Made by a program: the position numbers and the translations under genes. The notes beneath the pieces were generated by a model. That model had not been told where the DNA came from. It saw nothing but the letters and a program-made list of their open reading frames with translations, and made no database searches. A DNA stretch of 64,000 nt from Roseburia hominis (lineage in GTDB: Bacteria > Bacillota > Clostridia > Lachnospirales > Lachnospiraceae): assembly GCA_021771815.1 (NCBI GenBank), contig JAETOE010000003.1:55883-119882 (forward strand), given 5' to 3'. This document shows positions 32,775-41,150 of this stretch, piece by piece; position 1 is the first letter of the stretch, and each line of letters begins with the position of its first letter.

Positions 32775-33533
32775 ATGTATCAGTTTTTTGTGGAAGACGC
32801 GCAGATTTCAAACGGCATTGTGACAATCGAGAACGAGGACGTGAACCATATCAAGAACGTGCTCCGCTTGAAATGCGGTGAAAAGGTACGTATCAGCAGT
32901 AATTCAGGGGAGAATTATTTCGGAGAGATCGACGCGCTTGCCGACCGGATGGTGCTGGTGCGCATTTTAGAGGAACATGCCGCGGATACCGAGCTTCCAA
33001 ATAAGATTTATCTGTTCCAGGGGCTTCCAAAGAGCGATAAGTTAGAACTTATCATCCAGAAAGCAGTCGAGCTTGGCGCCTGTGAAATTATTCCGGTCGC
33101 GATGAAGAACTGTGTCGTAAAGCTGGATGAGAAAAAGGCGTCGGCAAAGCAGACGCGCTGGCAGGAGATTGCAAAGAGTGCTGCAAAGCAGTCCAAGCGC
33201 AGCATCATACCTACCGTGCGAAAACCGTTGAGCTATAGGGAAGCGCTCGAAGCGGCGGCAGCCTTTGACGTGCGGCTTGTTCCCTATGAGAATGAGCGTG
33301 GTATGGCGGCGACTAAAGAGGCGGTCGAGGCGGTTCGTCCGGGACAGAGCATCGGTATTTTTATCGGGCCGGAGGGCGGCTTTGCGGAGGATGAGATTGC
33401 CCTTGCAAAAGAGCGCGGAATGCAGCTTGTTTCCCTCGGAAGAAGGATTTTGCGGACGGAGACGGCAGGGCTTGCCATGCTCTCGATTCTGATGTATTAT
33501 ATCGAGAGTGCCGGTGAGGCAGACAGTGAATGA
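32775..33533 (+). CDS. rsmE: 16S rRNA (uracil1498-N3)-methyltransferase
   Basis: 252 residues, SPOUT (trefoil-knot) methyltransferase. It has the N-terminal PUA-like part (VNHIKNVLRLKCGEKV), PKSDKLELIIQKAVELGA, and the knot motifs IGPEGGF (197-203) and LGRRILRTETAG. It methylates U1498 in the small ribosomal subunit RNA. GGAGG is seven bases before the ATG. It sits directly after prmA, as in many Bacillota. Its end is followed by three dyad-containing tandem repeats. Confidence 0.96.
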   Translation: MYQFFVEDAQISNGIVTIENEDVNHIKNVLRLKCGEKVRISSNSGENYFGEIDALADRMVLVRILEEHAADTELPNKIYLFQGLPKSDKLELIIQKAVELGACEIIPVAMKNCVVKLDEKKASAKQTRWQEIAKSAAKQSKRSIIPTVRKPLSYREALEAAAAFDVRLVPYENERGMAATKEAVEAVRPGQSIGIFIGPEGGFAEDEIALAKERGMQLVSLGRRILRTETAGLAMLSILMYYIESAGEADSE

Positions 33534-33554
33534 TGCGAATGAACCATCGGCAAA

Positions 33555-33676
33555 GCCGGGAAAAATGAGCCAAGGCATCGAATTGATAGGAAGATGCCGG
33601 GAAAAATGAGCCAAGGCATCGAATTGATAGGGAGATGCCGGATAAATGAGCGAAGGCGTTGAATCAACAGGAAGAT
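33555..33676 (+). repeat. Three 40-41-bp tandem repeats after rsmE
   Basis: Copies at 33555-33595, 33596-33636 (one difference) and 33637-33676 (more diverged). Each junction carries GGCATC ... GATGCC in dyad (for example 33574-33579 with 33593-33598), so the transcript could fold into successive hairpins. No U run follows. Short in-frame proteins are not evident. Confidence 0.85.
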
Positions 33677-33752
33677 GCCGGGGCGCTGTGAGGGCGCGAA
33701 GTGAGTGCGTCATGCGCAGTATAATGACGGAAAGGCATGGAATTAAGAAATC

Positions 33753-34907
33753 ATGGAAGCATATTTGGATAATTCTGCGACCACGCGCTGCAGTGAGCGC
33801 GCGAAAGATCTCATGGTGCAGATACTGACGGAGGACTTTGGAAATCCGTCTTCCCTGCATAACAAGGGAAAGGAAGCGGAGGACTATATCAAGGAGGCGA
33901 AGAGCCGTATCGCAAAGACATTGAGGGTGGATGAGAAGGAGATTGTATTCACCTCGGGCGGCACGGAGTCGAACAATATGGCATTAATCGGTGCGGCGCT
34001 TGCGAACAAGCGGCAGGGGATGCATATTATCACGACGGAGATCGAGCATGCGTCCGTCCATGCGCCGCTTGCTTATCTGGCGGAGCTTGGATTTGAAATT
34101 ACTTATCTGGGCGTGGATGCGGACGGGCTGATTTCACTTACCGAACTGCGGGATGCGGTGCGTGAGGACACGGTCCTGGTTTCTGTTATGATGGTAAATA
34201 ACGAGATCGGTGCGGTCGAACCGATCGAGGAGGCGGCGCGCATCGTCAAAGAGAAGAATCCGAATACTCTGTTCCATGTGGACGCGATTCAGGCATACGG
34301 TAAATTTCACATTTATCCGAAGCGCGCCGGAATCGATCTGTTGTCCGTGAGCGGTCACAAGATCCATGCACCCAAAGGAACCGGATTTCTCTATATCAGG
34401 GATAAGGTAAAAGTAAAGCCGATTATTTACGGCGGAGGGCAGCAGAAAGGGATGCGGTCCGGCACAGAGAATGTACCGGGGGCGGCGGCGCTCGGCGAGG
34501 CGGCGGCAGAGATCTACGAGGACTTTGATGCGAAGGTTGCGCATATGTACGCGTTAAAGGAGCGGTTCATCGAGGGCATAACGCAGATTCCCGGCGTGAC
34601 CGTAAACGGCAGGACGGGGCGTGATTCGGCGCCGCAGATCGTGAGCATCACCGTCGACGATGTGCCGAGCGAGGTTATGTTGCATTCGCTGGAAGAGTAC
34701 GGCATCTATGTGTCGGCGGGGAGCGCCTGTTCGTCCAATAAGCCTGCGCCGAGCCGTACCCTGCAGGGGATCGGGCTTTCGCCGAAAAAGCTGGGAGCCA
34801 CGATCCGCATCAGCTTTAGTGTGTATACCACGGAGAAGGAAGTGGATTACGTGGTGGAGAAGATGAAGGAAATCATACCGTTCCGCCGGAAATTTATCAG
34901 GAAATAA
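33753..34907 (+). CDS. Cysteine desulfurase (NifS/IscS-like)
   Basis: 384 residues. Fold-I PLP enzyme that removes sulfur from cysteine as a persulfide. Motifs: YLDNSATTR near the start, FTSGGTESNNMA, EHASV, HVDAIQAYGK, the PLP lysine K203 in SVSGHKIHAPKG, and the persulfide Cys C326 in SAGSACSSNK. The length and short active-site loop fit the NifS/IscS group. ThiI is the next gene, so it most likely feeds tRNA 4-thiouridine synthesis (NifZ-like role), though Fe-S assembly cannot be excluded. The ribosome binding site is weak (GGAATTAAGAAATC). Confidence 0.93.
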   Translation: MEAYLDNSATTRCSERAKDLMVQILTEDFGNPSSLHNKGKEAEDYIKEAKSRIAKTLRVDEKEIVFTSGGTESNNMALIGAALANKRQGMHIITTEIEHASVHAPLAYLAELGFEITYLGVDADGLISLTELRDAVREDTVLVSVMMVNNEIGAVEPIEEAARIVKEKNPNTLFHVDAIQAYGKFHIYPKRAGIDLLSVSGHKIHAPKGTGFLYIRDKVKVKPIIYGGGQQKGMRSGTENVPGAAALGEAAAEIYEDFDAKVAHMYALKERFIEGITQIPGVTVNGRTGRDSAPQIVSITVDDVPSEVMLHSLEEYGIYVSAGSACSSNKPAPSRTLQGIGLSPKKLGATIRISFSVYTTEKEVDYVVEKMKEIIPFRRKFIRK

Positions 34908-34971
34908 ATCGCACAGACCATATACCAAAGCCTGTGCAAAAATCGCACAGACCATATACCAAAGCCTGTGC
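34907..34971 (+). repeat. 31-bp tandem duplication after the desulfurase gene
   Basis: Perfect 31-bp copies at 34907-34937 and 34941-34971, the first overlapping the stop codon. Each has GCACAG and CTGTGC at its ends, and the junction CTGTGC-AAAAATC-GCACAG can also pair, so two exclusive folds are possible. Confidence 0.85.
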
Positions 34972-35025
34972 GATTCGGAGAATGCAAAAAGCAGCATTCT
35001 TCCAGGATATGAAAGGATAACATAC

Positions 35026-36207
35026 ATGTATAAGTCATTTTTGATAAAATATGCGGAGATTGCGATCAAGGGCAAGAACCGCTACCTGTTCGAAGACGCG
35101 CTGGTGAGCCAGATCAATCACGCGTTAAAGAAGGTAGACGGCGAATTTCTTGTGCGCAAGGAGCAGGGAAGAATCTATGTAGATACCAAAGGAGAATACG
35201 ATTACGACGAGACGGTCGGGGCGTTAAAATGCGTCTTTGGCATCGTGGGAATCTGCCCGGTCATTCTGGTGGAGGATGAGGGTTTTGATAAGCTCTGTGA
35301 GGATGTCATTGCGCATATCAAACAGGAATATCCGGATAAGCGTTTTACATTCAAGGTCGATGCGAGACGTGCGAGAAAGAATTATCCGCTGCAGTCGATG
35401 GAGATTAATGCAAATGTAGGAGAACGTGTTCTCGAAGCGTTCCCGGAGACAAGTGTGGATGTGCATCATCCGCAGGTGATGATTCATATCGAGATTCGCA
35501 GCCAGATCAATATCTACTCCAAGATTATTCCGGGTCCGGGCGGTATGCCGGTCGGCACGAACGGCAAGGCGATGCTGCTTTTGTCCGGCGGAATCGACAG
35601 CCCGGTGGCAGGCTATATGATCGCAAAGCGCGGCGTAACGATCGACGCGACTTATTTTCATGCGCCGCCTTACACTTCGGAGCGCGCGAAGCAGAAGGTC
35701 ATAGATCTTGCGAAGATCGTGGCGAAGTATTCCGGTCCGATCAATCTCCATGTGGTGAATTTTACGGATATCCAGCTCTACATTTACGAACAGTGCCCGC
35801 ATGAGGAACTGACGATCATCATGCGCCGTTATATGATGAAGCTGGCTGAGCATTTTGCAAAGGAGAATAAGTGTCTCGGGCTGATCACAGGGGAGAGCAT
35901 CGGACAGGTGGCGAGCCAGACGATGCAGTCGCTCGCGGCGACGAACGAGGTGTGTACGATGCCGGTCTATCGTCCGTTGATCGGCTTTGACAAGCAGGAA
36001 ATCGTAGAGATATCCGAGAAGATCGACGCCTATGAGACATCGATTCTGCCGTATGAGGACTGCTGTACGATTTTCGTGGCGAAGCATCCGGTGACGAAGC
36101 CGAGCCTTAACGTCATTCACAATGACGAGAAGAAACTCGCGGAGAAAATCGACGCGCTGATGCAGGAGGCGATCGATACGGTAGAGGTCATCCGTATCGA
36201 GGCATAG
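35026..36207 (+). CDS. thiI: tRNA uracil 4-sulfurtransferase ThiI
   Basis: 393 residues: N-terminal ferredoxin-like domain and THUMP (KNRYLFEDALVSQI ... VDARRARKNYP), then a PP-loop ATPase with SGGIDSPVAGY (186-196). It adenylates U8 of tRNA for thiolation and may supply sulfur for thiazole. There is no C-terminal rhodanese domain, as usual in Bacillota, so sulfur must come from the neighbouring desulfurase through a Cys such as those near EDCCTIF. AAAGGATAACATAC precedes the ATG. Confidence 0.96.
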   Translation: MYKSFLIKYAEIAIKGKNRYLFEDALVSQINHALKKVDGEFLVRKEQGRIYVDTKGEYDYDETVGALKCVFGIVGICPVILVEDEGFDKLCEDVIAHIKQEYPDKRFTFKVDARRARKNYPLQSMEINANVGERVLEAFPETSVDVHHPQVMIHIEIRSQINIYSKIIPGPGGMPVGTNGKAMLLLSGGIDSPVAGYMIAKRGVTIDATYFHAPPYTSERAKQKVIDLAKIVAKYSGPINLHVVNFTDIQLYIYEQCPHEELTIIMRRYMMKLAEHFAKENKCLGLITGESIGQVASQTMQSLAATNEVCTMPVYRPLIGFDKQEIVEISEKIDAYETSILPYEDCCTIFVAKHPVTKPSLNVIHNDEKKLAEKIDALMQEAIDTVEVIRIEA

Positions 36208-36267
36208 AAAGCTGCGCATTTGTGCACGCGGTATCTTTGCACAACGGGGTGCAAGTTCCTATTGCAC

Positions 36268-36297
36268 AAAAAAGCCGCAGGAAATTTCCTGCGGCTT
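36268..36297 (-). terminator. Terminator of the HPr-like gene (minus strand)
   Basis: A perfect 26-bp palindrome at 36272-36297 (AAGCCGCAGGAAA and its complement). On the minus strand it is followed by six T. It may also slow transcription from thiI on the plus strand, where only TTATG follows. Confidence 0.8.
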
Positions 36298-36315
36298 ATG
36301 CCCCTGCTTATGCGA

Positions 36316-36546
36316 TTAGATAAGGTACGGCTTTAATGTCTCCATAACCTCGTCCATGTTGCTCTCAGCGTGGATAGCAAGATCGATCGGTTTGGATAAA
36401 TCTAAACTGAAGATACCCATGATGGACTTTGCATCGATGACGTATCTGCCAGAGATCAAATCAAAATCATACTCATACTGTGTAATCGCATTGACGAAGG
36501 ACTTAACCTTGTCGATGGAGTTAAGGGAAATCTGTACTGTTTTCAT
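36316..36546 (-). CDS. HPr-family protein lacking the phosphorylatable His (Crh-like)
   Basis: 76 residues, the length of HPr. The central AKSIMGIFSLDL matches the HPr region around regulatory Ser46 (here S41). The GIHARP segment around catalytic His15 is replaced by NSIDKVKSFV, with no His, so it cannot carry phosphate from enzyme I. Crh of Bacillus has the same property and acts only as a Ser-phosphorylated CcpA partner. Similar stand-alone HPr-like proteins are common in Lachnospiraceae. AAGGAGG sits nine bases ahead of the ATG. It is divergent from mtaB. Confidence 0.85.
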   Translation of the reverse strand: MKTVQISLNSIDKVKSFVNAITQYEYDFDLISGRYVIDAKSIMGIFSLDLSKPIDLAIHAESNMDEVMETLKPYLI

Positions 36547-36662
36547 GATAAAAAACCTCCTTAAGATTAACTGTTTCAAGATAGTTTTATAGTAATAGTT
36601 TTTATTGGAAAAGTCAACACAAAAAGCAGGCGAAATACAAGAAAGCGAGAAAAACGGGAAAA

Positions 36663-37970
36663 ATGAAAAAAGCGGCACTGCATAATTTGGGATGTAAAGT
36701 AAATGCATATGAGACGGAGGCGATGCAGCAGATTTTGGAGGAAGCGGGATATGAGATCGTACCGTTTACGCAGGCGGCGGATGTTTACGTGATAAACACC
36801 TGTTCCGTTACCAATATGGCGGACCGCAAATCCAGACAGATGCTGCACCGTGCCAGAAAATTAAATCCGCAGTCCATCGTGGTCGGCGCAGGCTGCTACG
36901 TGCAGACGAAGGAGGCGCAGGCGCTTTTAGACGAGGCAATCGACATTGTGATCGGGAACAACCGGAAGCACGAAATTGTAAAGCTTTTGGAAGAATACGA
37001 AAAGAACCGCACGAAGACGAAGAGCATTGCGGATATCAACCATGAAAAGCAGGAATATGAGGAGTTGTCGCTTAAGAAGACGGCGGAGCATACAAGAGCA
37101 TTCTTAAAGGTGCAGGACGGCTGCAACCAGTTCTGTACTTACTGTATTATACCGTTTGCAAGAGGACGTGTCAGAAGCCGCGCGGCGTCCGATGTGGTGG
37201 CGGAGGTAGAGCGGCTTGCCGCGCGCGGCTACAAGGAGGTCGTGCTCACCGGGATTCATTTAAGCTCCTATGGAATCGATACGGGAGAAAATCTGCTCTC
37301 TTTGATCAGGCAGGTGCACGCGGTGGAGGAAATCGAACGCATCCGGCTCGGCAGCTTAGAACCCCGGATCGTGACAGAGGAATTTGTAAAGGAACTTTCC
37401 TCCATGGAAAAAATCTGCCCGCATTTTCACCTGTCCTTACAGAGCGGCTGCGATACCGTACTTGCCCGCATGAACCGCCGTTATGACACGGCGGAGTACG
37501 AGGAGGGCTGTGTGCTTCTGCGGAAATATTTTGCGCATCCGGCGATTACGACCGATGTGATTGTAGGATTCCCGGGGGAGAGCAGGGAGGAATTTGCGAT
37601 TACGAAAGCTTATCTGGAACGTATTCATTTTTATGAGATGCACATTTTCAAATATTCCAGACGGGAGGGTACAAAAGCGGCTGCGATGTCCGCGCAGGTG
37701 CCGGAGTCGGTCAAGACAGAAAGAAGCGCCGTACTGCTTGAACTGGAAAAACAGATGTCTAAGGAGTTCCGTGAATATTATCTGGGCAGGCAGGTTACGG
37801 CGCTTATGGAGGAAGTATCTGTCATAAATGGCAGAAAATATTTTACGGGTTACACGAAAGAATATGTAAAAGTGGCGGTGGAGACGGAAGAAGACCTGAC
37901 GAACCGCTTTGTGACGGGAACGTTAAAAGAGCAATTAACAGAAGACGTCTATCTTTTGGTTGAATTTTAG
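36663..37970 (+). CDS. mtaB: tRNA t6A37 methylthiotransferase
   Basis: 435 residues. MiaB-like N domain with cluster Cys C11, C47 and C78, then the radical SAM motif C154-x3-C158-x2-C161 (CNQFCTYC) and a C-terminal TRAM domain. It converts t6A37 to ms2t6A37 in tRNAs reading ANN codons. MtaB rather than MiaB is suggested by LHNLGCKVNAYETEAM and the ASDVVAEVERLAARGYKEVVLTGIH region. The ATG lies in an A-rich context with a weak ribosome binding site. ireB follows about 100 bp downstream; a dyad GACAGGA/TCCTGTC (38009-38043) lies in that gap. Confidence 0.93.
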   Translation: MKKAALHNLGCKVNAYETEAMQQILEEAGYEIVPFTQAADVYVINTCSVTNMADRKSRQMLHRARKLNPQSIVVGAGCYVQTKEAQALLDEAIDIVIGNNRKHEIVKLLEEYEKNRTKTKSIADINHEKQEYEELSLKKTAEHTRAFLKVQDGCNQFCTYCIIPFARGRVRSRAASDVVAEVERLAARGYKEVVLTGIHLSSYGIDTGENLLSLIRQVHAVEEIERIRLGSLEPRIVTEEFVKELSSMEKICPHFHLSLQSGCDTVLARMNRRYDTAEYEEGCVLLRKYFAHPAITTDVIVGFPGESREEFAITKAYLERIHFYEMHIFKYSRREGTKAAAMSAQVPESVKTERSAVLLELEKQMSKEFREYYLGRQVTALMEEVSVINGRKYFTGYTKEYVKVAVETEEDLTNRFVTGTLKEQLTEDVYLLVEF

Positions 37971-38068
37971 GACAAACTATATTAGAATAAAAACAGCAAT
38001 GCTTTTTTGACAGGAGAACAGAGGAAAGCATCTTTTTCCTGTCGGGCAGATATAAGGGCGTGACAAGT

Positions 38069-38332
38069 ATGCAGGATATCAATAACACACAATATTTTAG
38101 AGTGGAAAAGGAACCGGAGCTTAAGGTGAGCGACGTACTCACGATTGTTTATCGTGCGCTCAGCGAGAAGGGCTATAACCCGGTGAATCAGATTGTTGGA
38201 TATATTATGTCGGGGGATCCTACTTATATCACCAGTCATAATAATGCAAGAAGCCTGATTATGAAAGTGGAACGTGATGAGCTGGTAGAGGAAGTGCTCA
38301 GGGCTTACATCAGGAACAATAACTGGGAATAG
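38069..38332 (+). CDS. ireB: IreB-family regulatory phosphoprotein (UPF0297)
   Basis: 87 residues, beginning MQDINNTQYFRVEKE, with LKVSDVLTIVYRALSEKGYNPVNQIVGYIMSGDPTYIT typical of the family. In Enterococcus IreB is phosphorylated by the PASTA kinase IreK and affects cephalosporin resistance. The ATG at 38069 is ten bases after AAGGG; a GTG at 38060 is too close to it. It forms the conserved ireB-ruvX-DUF1292 block, with only 3 bp to ruvX. Confidence 0.95.
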   Translation: MQDINNTQYFRVEKEPELKVSDVLTIVYRALSEKGYNPVNQIVGYIMSGDPTYITSHNNARSLIMKVERDELVEEVLRAYIRNNNWE

Positions 38333-38335
38333 AGT

Positions 38336-38764
38336 ATGCGGATATTAGGATTAGATTTCGGCTCTAAGACTGTCGGTGTAGCGGTCAGCGATGAGCTTAT
38401 GATGACGGCGCAGGGACTGGAGATTGTCAGAAGACAGTCCCCTAATAAGCTGCGTCAGTCTTTGGCGAGAATCGAACAGATCATAGAAGAATATCATGTG
38501 GAGCGCATTGTGCTGGGTTATCCGAAGAATATGAATAACACAGAGGGAGAGCGTTGCGAGAAGACAAAGGAGTTTAAGGGGATGCTGGAGCGTCGTACGG
38601 GACTTCCCGTCATTCTTTGGGATGAACGACTTACGACTGTAGCGGCGGACCGCCTTATGATGGAGACGGGAGTGCGCAGGGAGAACCGGAAACAGTACGT
38701 AGATGAGATTGCGGCGGTATTTATACTGCAGGGCTATCTGGATTCCCTCGCATTTCAGAAGTAA
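38336..38764 (+). CDS. ruvX: RuvX/YqgF-family pre-16S rRNA processing nuclease
   Basis: 142 residues, RNase H-like fold. [19 protein letters not shown] contains the first catalytic Asp; [26 protein letters not shown] and [14 protein letters not shown] contain the remaining acidic residues. It is linked to maturation of the 16S rRNA 5' end. The start is 3 bp after ireB, whose final codons supply the upstream region. Confidence 0.95.
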   Translation: MRILGLDFGSKTVGVAVSDELMMTAQGLEIVRRQSPNKLRQSLARIEQIIEEYHVERIVLGYPKNMNNTEGERCEKTKEFKGMLERRTGLPVILWDERLTTVAADRLMMETGVRRENRKQYVDEIAAVFILQGYLDSLAFQK

Positions 38765-38780
38765 GAAATGGAGATTATTT

Positions 38781-39038
38781 ATGGAGAAAGTAAAATTTGT
38801 CGATCCCGATACAAAAGAGGAAATCGAATTTTTTGTTGTGGAAGAGACGAAGGTAAACGGTACGCGATACCTGTTTGTGACAGAGGAGGAAGAGGACGAC
38901 TGTGAAGCCTATATCTTAAGAGAGGTGGAAGCGAAAGACGAGGAGGTCATCTACGAGATGGTGGAGGATGACACGGAGCTTGCCGCTGTCGGAAAGGTAT
39001 TTGCCGAACTGATCGAGGATGCGGATATTGCGTTTTGA
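38781..39038 (+). CDS. DUF1292 family protein (YrzB-like)
   Basis: 85 residues, strongly acidic, with VKFVDPDTKEEIEFFVVEETKVNG and YILREV, the DUF1292 pattern. Its biochemical role is unknown; the family is almost always next to ruvX and ireB, as here. GGAG precedes the ATG at 38781; the longer frame from 38703 lies inside ruvX. Confidence 0.93.
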   Translation: MEKVKFVDPDTKEEIEFFVVEETKVNGTRYLFVTEEEEDDCEAYILREVEAKDEEVIYEMVEDDTELAAVGKVFAELIEDADIAF

Positions 39039-39083
39039 GAAATACAGGTGAACGAAACAAATTAAATTTATGGAGGTAATATT

Positions 39084-40748
39084 TTGAAGAAAGAAAAAAC
39101 TGCAAAGCTTAGAATCATTCCGTTAGGAGGGTTAGAGCAGATCGGAATGAACATTACTGCCTTTGAGTACGAAGACAGTATTATTGTTGTGGACTGCGGA
39201 CTGTCATTCCCGGAGGACGACATGTACGGAATCGATCTCGTCATCCCGGATATCACATATCTGAAGGACAATATTGACAAGGTGAAGGGATTTTTTATCA
39301 CGCACGGTCACGAGGATCACATCGGTGCGATCCCTTACGTGCTAAGAGAGATCAACGTGCCGATTTACTCCACGAAGCTGACGAACGGTATTATCGAGCA
39401 CAAGCTCAGAGAGCACAACATGCTGACGAAGGTAAAGCGCAAGGTCGTAAAATACGGACAGCATATTAATCTGGGCTGTTTCCGCGTGGAGTTCATTAAG
39501 ACGAACCACAGTATTCAGGACGCGGCGGCGCTCGCGATCTATTCCCCGGCGGGAATCGTGGTGCACACCGGAGACTTCAAGGTGGACTACACGCCGGTAT
39601 TCGGCGACGCGATCGATCTACAGCGTTTCGGTGAGATCGGAAGAAAAGGCGTGCTCGCGCTTATGTGCGACAGTACGAACGCAGAACGCCCGGGCTTTAC
39701 GATGTCGGAGAAGACGGTCGGCAGAACGTTCGATGAAATTTTTTCCGACAATAAGAACCATAGGATCATTATCGCGACGTTCGCGTCGAATGTAGACCGT
39801 GTACAGCAGATTATCAATACCGCGTATAAGAACGGGCGCAAGGTAGTCGTAGAGGGACGAAGCATGGTCAATATCATCGGTATCGCTTCGGAGCTTGGCT
39901 ATATCAGCATACCGGACAACACGCTCATCGATATCGAGGAGTTGAAGCATTACCCGGACGAGCAGACGGTACTGATTACGACAGGAAGCCAGGGTGAGGC
40001 GATGGCGGCGCTCTCCCGTATGGCGAGCGGCATGCACAAGAAGGTGACGATCAAGCCGAACGACACGATCGTCTTAAGCTCGAACCCGATCCCGGGAAAT
40101 GAAAAGGCGGTATCGCGTATCATCAACGAGCTTTCGATGAAGGGTGCGAACGTTATATTTCAGGATGTACATGTATCCGGTCACGCCTGCCAGGAGGAAA
40201 TCAAGCTGATCTATTCTCTGGTAAAGCCGAAGTACTCCATTCCGGTGCACGGCGAGTACCGTCATCTGATCGCGCAGGCGAAGGTGGCGGAGGAGCTTGG
40301 CATTCCGAAAGAAAATATTTTCCTGCTGTCTTCCGGTGATGTGTTGGAACTGGACGATGAGAGCGCGGCGGTAAACGGAAGAGTACACACGGGCGCGATC
40401 ATGGTGGACGGGCTCGGCGTCGGGGATGTCGGCAATATCGTTTTAAGAGATCGCCAGCATCTGGCAGAGGACGGCATTATCATTGTAGTATTGACGCTGG
40501 AGGGCGGTTCCGGACAGGTGCTTGCAGGACCGGACATCGTTTCCAGGGGATTTGTTTACGTCAGAGGAGCAGAGGGTCTGATGGACGATGCGAGACATCT
40601 TCTGGAGGACACGATGCAGCATTGTATGGATAAAGGTATCACAGACTGGGGCAAGATCAAGACGGAAATCAAGGATTCCTTAAGCGACTTTGTATGGAAA
40701 GAGACAAAGAGACGCCCGATGATCATGCCGATCATTATGGAAGTGTAG
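39084..40748 (+). CDS. rnj: Ribonuclease J
   Basis: 554 residues, metallo-beta-lactamase/beta-CASP RNase. HGHEDHIG (74-81) is the zinc motif, with MCDSTNAERPGFT, VEGRSM, TTGSQGEAMAALSRM and VHVSGHACQEE further downstream. It has 5'-to-3' exo- and endonuclease activity in mRNA decay and rRNA maturation. It starts at TTG 39084, with GGAGG at seven bases. It sits between DUF1292 and the MltG-like gene in a long co-oriented block. Confidence 0.96.
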   Translation: MKKEKTAKLRIIPLGGLEQIGMNITAFEYEDSIIVVDCGLSFPEDDMYGIDLVIPDITYLKDNIDKVKGFFITHGHEDHIGAIPYVLREINVPIYSTKLTNGIIEHKLREHNMLTKVKRKVVKYGQHINLGCFRVEFIKTNHSIQDAAALAIYSPAGIVVHTGDFKVDYTPVFGDAIDLQRFGEIGRKGVLALMCDSTNAERPGFTMSEKTVGRTFDEIFSDNKNHRIIIATFASNVDRVQQIINTAYKNGRKVVVEGRSMVNIIGIASELGYISIPDNTLIDIEELKHYPDEQTVLITTGSQGEAMAALSRMASGMHKKVTIKPNDTIVLSSNPIPGNEKAVSRIINELSMKGANVIFQDVHVSGHACQEEIKLIYSLVKPKYSIPVHGEYRHLIAQAKVAEELGIPKENIFLLSSGDVLELDDESAAVNGRVHTGAIMVDGLGVGDVGNIVLRDRQHLAEDGIIIVVLTLEGGSGQVLAGPDIVSRGFVYVRGAEGLMDDARHLLEDTMQHCMDKGITDWGKIKTEIKDSLSDFVWKETKRRPMIMPIIMEV

Positions 40749-40754
40749 AAGAAC

Positions 40755-41150
40755 ATGAAGCTAAACAAAGTAGTTTTCAAATTTGTCAGTATCAGCTTTT
40801 CAATATTGGTATTGCTGCTCGTCGTGGTAGGTCTGGTGGAACTTGGCAGTTATTGCTATGATTTCGGGTACCGGGTCTTTACGGAGTCCGCGGTGGACGA
40901 GGCGCCGGGCAGGGATGTCGTTGTTTCCGTGACGTCGGATATGTCGGAGTATGATATCGGAAAGATGTTAAAAGACGAAGGTCTTGTCCGCGACGAGAAG
41001 CTTTTTTTCGCGCAGCTTAAGCTGTCCGCCTATTCCGGGAAGTTAAAGCCCGGTATTTACACGCTCAATACATCCATGGTGACCAGAGATATGCTGGTCG
41101 TGATGGCGGCGGAAGAGGAAGAGGACACGGAAACGGAGGCTGCACCGTGA
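40755..41150 (+). CDS. Short MltG-like membrane protein (N-terminal LysM-like part only)
   Basis: 131 residues. One membrane segment at about 10-32, then a domain reading VVVSVTSDMSEYDIGKMLKDEGLVRDEKLFFAQLKLSAYSGKLKPGIYTLNTSM, which matches the LysM-like first part of the endolytic transglycosylase MltG. The catalytic domain with its Glu is absent, so it cannot be an active transglycosylase. It ends in a Glu-rich tail. The stop overlaps the trmR start (GTGA), so translation is coupled. It may modulate MltG or peptidoglycan length; this is inference. Confidence 0.8.
   Translation: MKLNKVVFKFVSISFSILVLLLVVVGLVELGSYCYDFGYRVFTESAVDEAPGRDVVVSVTSDMSEYDIGKMLKDEGLVRDEKLFFAQLKLSAYSGKLKPGIYTLNTSMVTRDMLVVMAAEEEEDTETEAAP

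Noticed and set aside
33555..33676. CRISPR array
   Set aside because: Units are adjacent with no unique spacers, only three copies, and no cas genes.
35224..36219. Minus-strand frame opposite thiI
   Set aside because: Shadow of thiI; no start signal or family resemblance.
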